A stretch of 64,000 bases of DNA from 3107 sp001483205 (GTDB lineage: Bacteria; Pseudomonadota; Alphaproteobacteria; Rhodobacterales; Rhodobacteraceae). Positions 22,593-31,335 of the stretch are shown here, piece by piece; position 1 is the stretch's first letter; each line of letters opens with the position of its first letter. The notes under the pieces were generated by a model. The model was not told the origin of the DNA and made no database searches. It saw only the letters and a program-made list of their open reading frames with translations. A program made the position numbers and the translations under genes. The stretch lies in assembly GCA_964291375.2 (NCBI GenBank), contig OZ219810.1, positions 117,298 through 181,297 of the forward strand. The letters are read 5' to 3'.

Positions 22593-25500
22593 TCAGATTT
22601 CTTCCACCATCACCACCCCCGGCAGGGCCTTAATTTCGCTTCTGACCCGGCCATCAAGCGGAAAGTCACGCGCCACGCTCATCTCCACTTCTCCGGGCAG
22701 CTCCGGGTGCATCAGGCGAAAGCTGACCGGGCCGCGCCCGCGCGCCTCTGACCGGGCCAGCACCGCCGCCACGTCCGGCACCGCCTCCGACCGGTCAATC
22801 ACAATACACAGCCCCATGCTGCCCGCCCCGTCCACAACGCTTTCCAGCGGCTTCACCGTGCGGGCCAGCAGCCTGAGCTGCTCCGCCTCTGCCGACGCCT
22901 CCACCGTCAGAACGACATTCGCCCCGGTCTCCAGATGCCCGCGCGCCGCCTCCAGCGTCTCGGAAAAGATCGTAACCTCATAAGACCCGGTCGGATCGGA
23001 AAGCTGGGCAAAGGCAAAGCGGTTGCCGCGCGCCGACTTGCGTTCCTGCACCCCGGCGACATTGCCCGCAATCTTTGCCACCAGCGCCGCGTTCCGCGCC
23101 CGTTCCTCAACCTCGGCAAGGGTCAGCACCCCGCCCCGCTTCAGCGCCGCCATGTGGTCGTCCAGCGGATGGCCCGACAGATAGAAGCCGATGGCGCTGA
23201 ACTCCTCGGCCAGACGGTCGGCGGGCGGCCAGTCATCCACCGGCGGCAGGCGCGGCTCCGGCAGATCATCTCCAGCCTCGCCAAACAGCGACACCTGGCC
23301 GGACGCTTTCTGATCATGCACCGCGGCGGAATAGCTGATCAGCGGGTCAATCCCGTCAAAAACCCGGCGGCGGTTCTGCTCCAGCACATCAAACGCCCCG
23401 GCGCGGACCAGCATTTCCAGCGCCCGCTTGCCGATCCGCCGCAGATCAACCCGCCGCGCAAGGTCAAAGACGGTGACAAAGGGCGTGTCAGCCCGGCCCT
23501 CAACCAGCAGCCGCATCGCCTCGACCCCCACATTCTTGAGCGCCCCCAACGCATAGACGATCCGCCCCCCCGTCACGTCAAAAACCGCCTGAGACCGGTT
23601 CACACAGGGTGGCGCGAAAGGCAGGTCAAGGCCCTTCTTGACCTCTTCAAAATAGACGGCGAGCTTGTCGGTCAGGTGAATATCGCAATTCATCACCCCG
23701 GCCATGAACTCCGCCGGGTGATTGGTTTTCAGCCATGCGGTCTGATAGCTGACCACAGCATAGGCAGCGGCATGGGGCTTGTTAAAGCCGTAATCGGCGA
23801 ATTTCGCCAACAGGTCGAAAACCTCTGTCGCCTTTTTCCGCCCGACACCGTTTTCGGCGGCCCCGGCCTCGAATTTCGGGCGCTCGGCATCCATGGCCGC
23901 CCTGATCTTCTTGCCCATGGCGCGTCGCAACAGGTCCGCCCCGCCCAGGGAATAGCCCGCCATTGCCTGCGCAATCTGCATCACCTGTTCCTGATAGACG
24001 ATGATGCCCTGGGTTTCCTCCAGAATATGATCGACCAGCGGGTGGATGGATTCGCGCTCTCTCAGCCCGTTCTTGACCTCGCAATAAGCCGGGATGTTTT
24101 CCATCGGGCCGGGGCGATAGAGCGCCACCAGCGCCACGATGTCCTCGATACGGGTGGGTTTCATGCGCTTGAGCGCATCCATCATGCCCGCGCTTTCCAC
24201 CTGAAAGACGGCGATGGTTCTGGCGTCAGAATAAAGCTCATATGCCTTTTTGTCGTCAAGCGGGATCGCCCCGATGTCATCCACCGCGCCCTCCGGCGGG
24301 TCATAAAGCCGCTGCCCGTCTGCGCCGATATGCAGATGCCGCCCGCTTTTGCGGATCAGATCAACGGCATTCTGAATCGCGGTCAGCGTCTTCAGACCCA
24401 GAAAGTCGAACTTGACCAGCCCCGCCTGTTCCACCCATTTCATGTTGAACTGGGTTGCGGGCATTTCCGAGCGCGGATCACGATAGAGCGGCACCAGCGC
24501 ATCAAGCGGGCGGTCGGCAATCACCACCCCCGCCGCGTGGGTAGAGGCATTTCTGAGCAGCCCCTCAAGCTGCCGCCCATAGGTCAGAAGCCGGGCGACG
24601 ACTTCCTCGGCCCGCGCGGCCTCTCGCAGGCGGGGTTCTTCCTCCATCGCCTTTTCGATCGAGGCGGGCTTTACCCCCTCAATCGGGATCATCTTTGCCA
24701 GCCGGTCCACCTGTCCGTAGGGCATCTGCAACACCCGCCCCACGTCACGCACCGCCGCCTTGGACAGCAGCGCGCCAAAGGTGATGATATGGCCAACCCG
24801 GTCACGGCCATATCTTTCCTGCACATAGCGGATCACTTCCTCGCGGCGCTCCATGCAGAAATCGATGTCGAAATCGGGCATCGAGACCCGTTCGGGGTTC
24901 AGGAACCTCTCGAAAAGCAGGGAATAGCGCAGAGGGTCGAGGTCGGTGATGGTCAGCGCATAGGCCACAAGGCTGGCCGCGCCCGATCCGCGCCCCGGCC
25001 CCACCGGAATGCCGCGCTCTTTGGCCCATTTGATGAAATCGGCGACGATCAGGAAATAGCCGGGAAAGCCCATGTCCTCAATGACGCCGAGTTCAAACTC
25101 CAGCCGTTGCTCATAGTCTTCGACCGGAGCGGCATGGGGGATGACGGCCAGCCGCGCCTTCAGCCCTGCGCGCGCCTGGCGGCGCAATTCCTCCACCTCA
25201 TCATCGGCAAATTTCGGCAGGATCGGGTCGCGCTTTCGGGCCATGAAGGCACAACGCCGGGCAATCTCGACGGTGTTTTCCAGCGCTTCCGGCAGGTCCG
25301 CAAACAGGGCCGCCATTTTCCGGGGGGATTTGAAGCCGTGTTCCGGCGTCAGACGGCGGCGTGGTTCCTTCTGATCGACATAGGCACCATCGGCGATGCA
25401 AATGAGCGCGTCATGGGCCTCATACATCTCCGGCTCGGGAAAATGCACGTCATTGGTGGCGACCAGCGGCAGGTCCATCTCATGGGCCATTTCAATGAAG

Positions 25501-26084
25501 GCGCGTTCGGTCAGGCGTTCGGCCTCCGGCAGACCGCCCCCTGCCGAAGGGTGGCGTTGCAGCTCGATATAGAGCCGGTCACCAAACGCACCCGCCAGCC
25601 GCTCCGTCAGCGCGCGGGCGGCGGGGTGCTGATCGGTTTGCAGCAGCCTGCCTATCGGCCCGTCCGGCCCGCCGGTCAGGCAGATCAGGCCGTCGGCGTG
25701 GGCCTCCAGCTCTTCCGGGGTCACCTGCGGCGGCTGGCCCGGCTTGGTCAGATAGAGGCAGGAATTGAGTTGCATCAGGTTCCGGTAGCCGGTTTCGTTC
25801 TGCGCCAGCAGCACCAGCGGCGCGGGCGGGCGCGGGCGTTCGCCGGGGCGGACGGGGGTATGGCCCAGATCGGCCTGGCAACCGATGATGGGCTGGATGC
25901 CTGCCTCGGCCAGGGTTACGGAAAATTCGAGCGCCGCGAACATGTTGTTGGTGTCGGTGAGCGCTACGGCGGGCATGTCGGTGGTCCGGCAGAGACCGGG
26001 CAATGTGGCGAGCGGAACCGCGCCCTCCAGCAGGGAATATTCGGAGTGGACGCGAAGGTGGATGAATCGGGGGGTGCTGCTCAT
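22593..26084 (-). CDS. dnaE: DNA polymerase III alpha subunit
   Basis: The replicative polymerase catalytic subunit, 1163 residues, normal for DnaE1. The N-terminal PHP domain starts FIHLRVHSEYSLLEGA. The C-family polymerase core includes GPGRGSGAASLVAYAL, FERFLNPERVSMPDFDIDFC (catalytic Asp pair) and GYNFKPHAAAY-like sequence read here as YGFNKPHAAAYAVVSYQTAW. The beta-clamp and OB-fold part follows, with GNVAGVQERKSARGNRFAFA. The start at 26084 (MSSTPRFIHLRVH) is the family start; an in-frame ATG 29 codons earlier gives an untypical proline-rich lead. It is monocistronic and convergent with hisG. Confidence 0.96.
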   Translation of the reverse strand: MSSTPRFIHLRVHSEYSLLEGAVPLATLPGLCRTTDMPAVALTDTNNMFAALEFSVTLAEAGIQPIIGCQADLGHTPVRPGERPRPPAPLVLLAQNETGYRNLMQLNSCLYLTKPGQPPQVTPEELEAHADGLICLTGGPDGPIGRLLQTDQHPAARALTERLAGAFGDRLYIELQRHPSAGGGLPEAERLTERAFIEMAHEMDLPLVATNDVHFPEPEMYEAHDALICIADGAYVDQKEPRRRLTPEHGFKSPRKMAALFADLPEALENTVEIARRCAFMARKRDPILPKFADDEVEELRRQARAGLKARLAVIPHAAPVEDYEQRLEFELGVIEDMGFPGYFLIVADFIKWAKERGIPVGPGRGSGAASLVAYALTITDLDPLRYSLLFERFLNPERVSMPDFDIDFCMERREEVIRYVQERYGRDRVGHIITFGALLSKAAVRDVGRVLQMPYGQVDRLAKMIPIEGVKPASIEKAMEEEPRLREAARAEEVVARLLTYGRQLEGLLRNASTHAAGVVIADRPLDALVPLYRDPRSEMPATQFNMKWVEQAGLVKFDFLGLKTLTAIQNAVDLIRKSGRHLHIGADGQRLYDPPEGAVDDIGAIPLDDKKAYELYSDARTIAVFQVESAGMMDALKRMKPTRIEDIVALVALYRPGPMENIPAYCEVKNGLRERESIHPLVDHILEETQGIIVYQEQVMQIAQAMAGYSLGGADLLRRAMGKKIRAAMDAERPKFEAGAAENGVGRKKATEVFDLLAKFADYGFNKPHAAAYAVVSYQTAWLKTNHPAEFMAGVMNCDIHLTDKLAVYFEEVKKGLDLPFAPPCVNRSQAVFDVTGGRIVYALGALKNVGVEAMRLLVEGRADTPFVTVFDLARRVDLRRIGKRALEMLVRAGAFDVLEQNRRRVFDGIDPLISYSAAVHDQKASGQVSLFGEAGDDLPEPRLPPVDDWPPADRLAEEFSAIGFYLSGHPLDDHMAALKRGGVLTLAEVEERARNAALVAKIAGNVAGVQERKSARGNRFAFAQLSDPTGSYEVTIFSETLEAARGHLETGANVVLTVEASAEAEQLRLLARTVKPLESVVDGAGSMGLCIVIDRSEAVPDVAAVLARSEARGRGPVSFRLMHPELPGEVEMSVARDFPLDGRVRSEIKALPGVVMVEEI

Positions 26085-26192
26085 GCGGGCAGGGTAGCCC
26101 GGATGCGCCGGAGAGGGAACCACCCTGATGCCGGGTTGAGCGGATTGGGGGCGGGGGTGGCGCGCCGCCATTGAGGAGACTTCTGCATGATG

Positions 26193-26457
26193 AAGGCCTC
26201 TGCATAATGGCCGAGCCGGGCAGCCGCCTGCCTGGGCGGGCGCTTTTCCTGAAAGTCTGCATTGGCGATGGTCTTACCATAAAACTCATATGTTTCAAAA
26301 TGTTGAGGCGTTGAAAGCGCCTGCCGGGGGGTGAGGCCCGTCTCGGAAACGGTCCGGTGGACCGTTTCAGGGCCGAACGGGCGGAGCCCAAAGGCGCTGC
26401 CCGGCGTTCCGCCGGGCGGATGGTTTGGCAACTGACGCGCCCTTATGCAGAGGTCTT
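26193..26457. repeat. 210-bp-type inverted-repeat element, copy 1, with nested hairpin module
   Basis: Bounded by AAGGCCTCTGCATA (26193-26206) and TATGCAGAGGTCTT (26444-26457), a nearly perfect 14-bp inverted repeat. The interior matches the copies at 50363 and 63199 without gaps over about 85 bp around CATTGGCGATG. It is 55 bp longer because a hairpin module sits at 26331-26392 where the others have a few bases. A degenerate extra end (AGACTTCTGCATGATG) lies just to the left. No transposase is encoded. Confidence 0.8.
26331..26392 (+). repeat. Hairpin repeat module nested in the element
   Basis: GAAACGGTCC and GGACCGTTTC (26346-26368) form a 10-bp stem with a 3-nt loop, enclosed by GCCCGT/ACGGGC arms. 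A near-identical copy lies at 51720-51781 and a degenerate one at 4536-4593. Confidence 0.75.
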
Positions 26458-26726
26458 TTGGAATCAAAATCTGAGCGTCAGGCCTTATCCAAGCAGCGCC
26501 CACGCCTTCATCCCGCACCCGCCCGGTCGCAAGACCGGGCCGCACCGCCCGCCATTCGGCAAATTTTGACAGTCTTTCACCCCTTCCCGCCATATCACGT
26601 CTTGCCAGACCCCGGATTTCCCGCTTTTCTTAACCCGAACACCAAGAGGCGCGCGGATTTCATGCCGCATCGGGTCCGCGCCACAAGGGGCAGGAGCCTC
26701 TGAACAGACAGCGGCATGGGGCCGAA
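26458..26726. other. Intergenic region upstream of the purine operon
   Basis: No gene is supported. GAATCAAAATCTGAGCGTCAGG at its left edge is a fragment of the module seen at 51825 and 63460. A TTGACA at 26567 is a possible -35 element, but the following -10 candidate (CATATC) is too far for a good promoter. The xdhA ATG at 26727 is preceded by GGGGCCGAA, a mediocre ribosome site. Confidence 0.3.
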
Positions 26727-28097
26727 ATGAACCGGATCGACTTTCTGCTGAACGGCGCGCCCGTCAGCCTGAACGCCCCGCCAGCGACCCGCACCCTGCT
26801 GGACTGGCTGCGCGAGGACCGCGGACTGACCGGCACCAAGGAAGGCTGCAACGAAGGCGACTGCGGGGCCTGCACGGTTATGGTGACGGGCCGGGACGGA
26901 ACGCCGCGGGCGCTCAACGCCTGCATCCTGTTTCTGCCGCAGCTCCACGGCAAAGCGGTGCGCACGGTCGAGGGGCTGACCGGCCCGAAGGGGCAGTTGC
27001 ACCCGGTGCAACAGGCGATGATCGACCATCACGGCTCTCAATGCGGGTTCTGCACGCCGGGCTTCGTGATGGCGATGGCGACCGCCCATCTGAACGGCGC
27101 GCGCGATCACGATGATCAGTTGGCGGGCAACCTGTGCCGATGCACCGGCTATGCCCCGATCATACGCGCGGGCCGGGCAGCGGCGGATGCACCGGTCCCG
27201 GACTGGATTCGCGATGCCCCGCCAGAGGGCGCGCCCGCGCAAAACCCTGCCCTGCCCGAGAGCAGCGACGATCTTGCCGCCTGGTGCGAGGCCAACCCGG
27301 ATGGCGTTCTGATCGGCGGGGCAACCGATGTCGGCCTGTGGGTCACGAAAGGGCTGCGTGACCTCGGGCCGGTTGCGTTCCTGAACCGCGTTGGTGACCT
27401 GAAGCGCATCGACATCGGCAAAGACGAAATCCGCATCGGGGCCTCGGTGACCCTGAGCGACCTGATGACGGCGATGGCCCCTCTTTACCCCTCTTTCGCG
27501 GAACTTCTGCGCCGTTTCGGTTCGGTGCAGGTGCGCAACGCCGCGACCATCGGGGGCAATATCGCCAACGGTTCCCCCATCGGCGACAGCCCCCCGGCGC
27601 TGATTGCATTGGGGGCGGTTCTGCACCTGCGCAAGGGCCGCACCCGGCGCGCCATACCGCTCGAAGACTTCTTCATCGACTACGGCAAACAGGACCGCGC
27701 ACCGGGGGAGTTCATTGAGTTCGTCAGCATCCCGCGCGGGCCGGACATCCTGCGCTGCTACAAACTGTCAAAGCGTTTTGATCAGGACATTTCCGCCGTC
27801 TGCGGCTGTTTCAACTTCACCGTTGCCGGGGGGGTCGTGACCGGGGCGCGGATCGCCTTTGGCGGCATGGCAGGCATTCCCAAACGCGCCACCCGCACGG
27901 AACAGGCGCTGATCGGCCAGCCATGGACCAAAGAGACCATCGAGGCCGCAAAAGCCGGGATCGGGCGCGACTTCACCCCGCTTAGCGATATGCGCGCCAG
28001 TGCCGGATACCGCCTGCACGCCGCCGAAAACATGCTGGTGCGTTGTTTCGAGGAAAGCCGGGGCGCGCCCGTCGATGTGCTGGCAGTGCGGCCATGA
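26727..28097 (+). CDS. xdhA: Xanthine dehydrogenase small subunit (FeS/FAD)
   Basis: A 456-residue subunit carrying the electron-transfer centres of the cytosolic molybdenum enzyme that oxidises hypoxanthine and xanthine to urate. The N-terminal plant-type 2Fe-2S domain has CNEGDCGACTVMV with a further Cys in NACILF. The second 2Fe-2S domain has QCGFCTPGFVM and NLCRCTGYAPI. The FAD domain shows LIGGATDVGLWVTK and RNAATIGGNIANGSPIGD (FAD pyrophosphate contacts) and KLSKRFDQDISAV. Domain order and length are typical of bacterial XdhA. Its stop overlaps the xdhB start by 4 bp. Confidence 0.95.
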   Translation: MNRIDFLLNGAPVSLNAPPATRTLLDWLREDRGLTGTKEGCNEGDCGACTVMVTGRDGTPRALNACILFLPQLHGKAVRTVEGLTGPKGQLHPVQQAMIDHHGSQCGFCTPGFVMAMATAHLNGARDHDDQLAGNLCRCTGYAPIIRAGRAAADAPVPDWIRDAPPEGAPAQNPALPESSDDLAAWCEANPDGVLIGGATDVGLWVTKGLRDLGPVAFLNRVGDLKRIDIGKDEIRIGASVTLSDLMTAMAPLYPSFAELLRRFGSVQVRNAATIGGNIANGSPIGDSPPALIALGAVLHLRKGRTRRAIPLEDFFIDYGKQDRAPGEFIEFVSIPRGPDILRCYKLSKRFDQDISAVCGCFNFTVAGGVVTGARIAFGGMAGIPKRATRTEQALIGQPWTKETIEAAKAGIGRDFTPLSDMRASAGYRLHAAENMLVRCFEESRGAPVDVLAVRP

Positions 28098-30385
28098 GCG
28101 TGGCCCGCCCCCTGCCCCATGACGCCGCGCGCCTGCATGTGACGGGTGAGGCCCGCTATGCGGACGATATTCCGGTGCCGCGCGACACTCTGCATCTGGC
28201 CTTCGGGTTGTCGGCTTGCGCCCATGGGCGGATCACCGGGCTTGATCTTGACCCCGTGCGCGGCGCAGAGGGGGTTGTTGCGGTTCTGACGGCACCAGAC
28301 CTGCCCGCCGCCAACGATGTTTCGCCTTCGGCCCATGATGAGCCACTGCTGGCCGAGGGCGTGGTGCATTACGTGGGCCAGCCGGTTTTTCTGGTCGTCG
28401 CGGTCAGCCATCTGGCGGCGCGCCGGGCAGCACGTCTGGGCCGGATTGAGTATGAGCAGCGCCGGGGCGTCTTTGCTTATGAGGACGCTCTGGCGGCGAA
28501 TGCCCGTTTCGAGGACGGCCCGCGCATCTTTGCCAAGGGTGATGCCGCCGGGGAAATCGGGCGCGCCCCCCATATGATTGAGGGCACAATCGACATCGGC
28601 GGGCAGGAGCATTTCTATCTGGAGGGACAGGTAGCCCTGGCCCTGCCGCAGGAAGGCGGTGATATGGTTATTCACGCCTCTACCCAGCATCCGAGCGAGA
28701 TTCAGCACAAGGTGGCTGACGCACTGGGCGCGCCGATGCACGCGGTGCGGGTCGAAACCCGGCGTCTGGGCGGCGGGTTCGGCGGCAAGGAAAGCCAGTG
28801 CAACGCCCCGGCCTGTGCGGTTGCGGTTGCGGCACGGCTGACGGGCCGCCCCTGCAAAATACGCTATGACCGCGACGATGACATGATCATCACCGGCAAA
28901 CGGCACGACTTTCGCATTTCCTACCGCGCCGGGGTGGATGATGCGGGCCGCATCCGGGGGATTGAGTTCCGGCACCTGACCCGCGGGGGCTGGTCGCAAG
29001 ACCTGACCCTGCCGGTGGCCGACCGGGCGATGCTGCACGCCGACAATGCCTATCACCTGCCCCATGTGCGGATCGAATCGCACCGGCTGAGAACCAACAC
29101 CCAATCCGCCACCGCCTTTCGCGGGTTTGGCGGGCCGCAGGGCATGTTGGGGATTGAGCGGGTGATGGACCATATCGCCGCCCGCCTGGGCCGTGACCCG
29201 CTGGAGGTGCGGCGGGCGAATTTCTATGCAGAGGGCCAGACCACCCCCTATCATCAGACCATCACCAGCTTTCCGCTGCGCGAGATAGTGGAGAGGCTGG
29301 AAACCACATCGGACTATCGCCGCCGTCGCGCAGACATCCGCGCCTGGAACGCGGAAAACCCGATTCTGAAACGCGGGATCGCACTGACCCCGGTCAAATT
29401 CGGCATCAGCTTCACGCTGACCCATCTCAATCAGGCGGGCGCGCTGGTGCATGTCTATCGCGACGGCTCTGTCCATATGAACCATGGCGGCACGGAAATG
29501 GGCCAGGGCCTGTTTCAGAAGGTCGCGCAGGTGGCCGCGCAGCGTTTCGGCATCCCGGTGGAGATGGTCAAGATCACCGCGACCGACACCGCCAAAGTGC
29601 CGAACACATCGGCGACGGCGGCCTCTTCCGGCTCTGACCTCAACGGCATGGCGGTCGGGATTGCCTGTGATGCGATTCGCGCGCGGATGGCGGCGCATGT
29701 GGCCGAACGCCATCAGACCGACGCGGGCGAGGTGCGGTTTGCTGAGGGCAGAGTGCGCGCGGGCGGTGCGGATTATGCCTTTGCCGAGGTTGCGGATATA
29801 GCCTGGCAGGCGCGGATTGGCCTGTCCGCCACCGGGTTCTACAAGACCCCCGGTATTGAATGGGACCGGATCGCCGGGCGCGGGCGACCGTTCCACTATT
29901 TCGCCTATGGCGCAGCGGTCTCTGAGGTGGTGATCGACACGCTCACGGGCGAGAACCGCATCCTGCGCGCCGACATCCTGCATGATGCGGGGGCGTCACT
30001 GAACCCGGCGATTGACATCGGACAGGTGGAAGGCGGGTTCGTGCAGGGGGCGGGGTGGCTGACAACCGAGGAACTGGTCTGGGATGACAAGGGGGTGCTC
30101 AGGACACACGCGCCTTCGACCTACAAGATACCGGCCTGTTCGGACCGCCCGGATGTTTTTAATGTCGCCCTGTGGGGGGTGCCGAACCCGGCGACGACGA
30201 TTGGCCGCTCGAAAGCAGTGGGGGAGCCGCCGCTGATGCTCGGGATTTCGGTGCTGATGGCGATCTCGGACGCGATTGCCGCCTGCGGGACGGGGGTGCG
30301 GTATGTGGCGCTTGATGCCCCGGCAACGCCCGAGCGGGTGCTGGCCGCCGTGGACCGGCAGCGTGAAGACGGGGGCGCGGCATGA
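28094..30385 (+). CDS. xdhB: Xanthine dehydrogenase large subunit (molybdopterin)
   Basis: A 763-residue molybdenum cofactor subunit where purines are hydroxylated. Features: TGEARYADDIPVPRDTLH at the N-terminus, GGGFGGKESQ (Moco-binding loop), AFRGFGGPQGMLGIERVMD with the substrate-orienting Arg, NHGGTEMGQGLFQKVAQVAA, and KAVGEPPLMLGISV containing the catalytic Glu. The ATG at 28094 overlaps the xdhA stop; the longer in-frame start at 28043 lies inside xdhA and is rejected. The order xdhA-xdhB-xdhC is the canonical operon. Confidence 0.95.
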   Translation: MSVARPLPHDAARLHVTGEARYADDIPVPRDTLHLAFGLSACAHGRITGLDLDPVRGAEGVVAVLTAPDLPAANDVSPSAHDEPLLAEGVVHYVGQPVFLVVAVSHLAARRAARLGRIEYEQRRGVFAYEDALAANARFEDGPRIFAKGDAAGEIGRAPHMIEGTIDIGGQEHFYLEGQVALALPQEGGDMVIHASTQHPSEIQHKVADALGAPMHAVRVETRRLGGGFGGKESQCNAPACAVAVAARLTGRPCKIRYDRDDDMIITGKRHDFRISYRAGVDDAGRIRGIEFRHLTRGGWSQDLTLPVADRAMLHADNAYHLPHVRIESHRLRTNTQSATAFRGFGGPQGMLGIERVMDHIAARLGRDPLEVRRANFYAEGQTTPYHQTITSFPLREIVERLETTSDYRRRRADIRAWNAENPILKRGIALTPVKFGISFTLTHLNQAGALVHVYRDGSVHMNHGGTEMGQGLFQKVAQVAAQRFGIPVEMVKITATDTAKVPNTSATAASSGSDLNGMAVGIACDAIRARMAAHVAERHQTDAGEVRFAEGRVRAGGADYAFAEVADIAWQARIGLSATGFYKTPGIEWDRIAGRGRPFHYFAYGAAVSEVVIDTLTGENRILRADILHDAGASLNPAIDIGQVEGGFVQGAGWLTTEELVWDDKGVLRTHAPSTYKIPACSDRPDVFNVALWGVPNPATTIGRSKAVGEPPLMLGISVLMAISDAIAACGTGVRYVALDAPATPERVLAAVDRQREDGGAA

Positions 30386-31335
30386 GCCTTGACCCTGACA
30401 CCCTCTGCGCGACCATTCGCGACCATGGCCCGGTCTGCCGGGTGGTGGTGGCAGAGACCAGAGGCTCGGCCCCGCGCGAGGCAGGGGCGGCGATGCTGGT
30501 CTGGGCCGACGGACAGCGCGGCACCATCGGCGGCGGCGCGCTCGAACATGACGCGGTGCTGTCCGCCCGCCGGATGCTGGCCGAAGGGCCGTCGCGGTCG
30601 CTGGCGGCAAAACCGCTGGGACCGGCGCTTGGCCAGTGCTGCGGGGGGGTGGTGACGCTGTTGTGGGAAATGCATAAGAGCGCCGGATTGCCGGATACGG
30701 GCGGAACGACAACGGATGGGGTCTTCATCCGCCCTGTCACCACCGATGCGACGGGTGATCCGCCCCCGGCGCTTCTGCGCCGCGCGCGCCGGGCGGATAT
30801 GGGCGACATCCTGCTGCTTGACGGCTGGGTGGCGGAACGGCTGGCCGGTCCCCGCACCCCGGTGTGGATTTACGGCGCGGGCCATGTGGGACGCGCGGTG
30901 GCGGCAACACTGGCCCCGCTGCCCGATTTTGGCGTGACGCTGATCGACACCCATATCAGCCGCCTGCCCGCGCCGCCGCCCGAGGGCGTGACCCCGCTTA
31001 TCGCCGCCGATCCGGTGCGGGTAATAGGGCGCGCGCCCGCTGCCGCCCGGCATCTGGTGATGACCTACAGCCATGAGCTGGACCTTGACCTGTGCCACCG
31101 GTTGCTGGCGGTTCCGGGGGCCTCAATCGGGCTGATCGGGTCGCACACCAAATGGGCGCGGTTCAGCAAACGTCTGAGGGCGCTCGGCCATGCCCCCGCC
31201 ACGCTCAGGCGTATCACCTGCCCGGTTGGTGACCCGTCGCTGGGCAAACACCCCCGGCATATCGCTGTTGGCGTCGCCGCCGCCCTGATCAAAGAGCACC
31301 GCCGCCGGACAACCGGGCAGGAGATTGCGCCATGA
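30382..31335 (+). CDS. xdhC: Xanthine dehydrogenase accessory protein
   Basis: A 317-residue chaperone that binds the molybdenum cofactor, promotes its sulfuration and inserts it into XdhB. The N-terminal XdhC/CoxI domain shows VVVAETRGSAPREAGAAMLV and GTIGGGALEHDAV, with GQCCGGVVTL carrying the conserved double Cys. The C-terminal Rossmann part has VWIYGAGHVGRAVAATLA and IGLIGSHTKWARF. It overlaps both neighbours by 4 bp, so it is part of a continuous operon with the transporter genes. Confidence 0.93.
   Translation: MSLDPDTLCATIRDHGPVCRVVVAETRGSAPREAGAAMLVWADGQRGTIGGGALEHDAVLSARRMLAEGPSRSLAAKPLGPALGQCCGGVVTLLWEMHKSAGLPDTGGTTTDGVFIRPVTTDATGDPPPALLRRARRADMGDILLLDGWVAERLAGPRTPVWIYGAGHVGRAVAATLAPLPDFGVTLIDTHISRLPAPPPEGVTPLIAADPVRVIGRAPAAARHLVMTYSHELDLDLCHRLLAVPGASIGLIGSHTKWARFSKRLRALGHAPATLRRITCPVGDPSLGKHPRHIAVGVAAALIKEHRRRTTGQEIAP

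Noticed and set aside
22935..26174. A very long open frame (over 1000 codons) antisense to dnaE
   Set aside because: It is the GC-bias shadow of dnaE. The composition is rich in Arg/His/Pro, there are no domains, and dnaE on the other strand has full family motifs.
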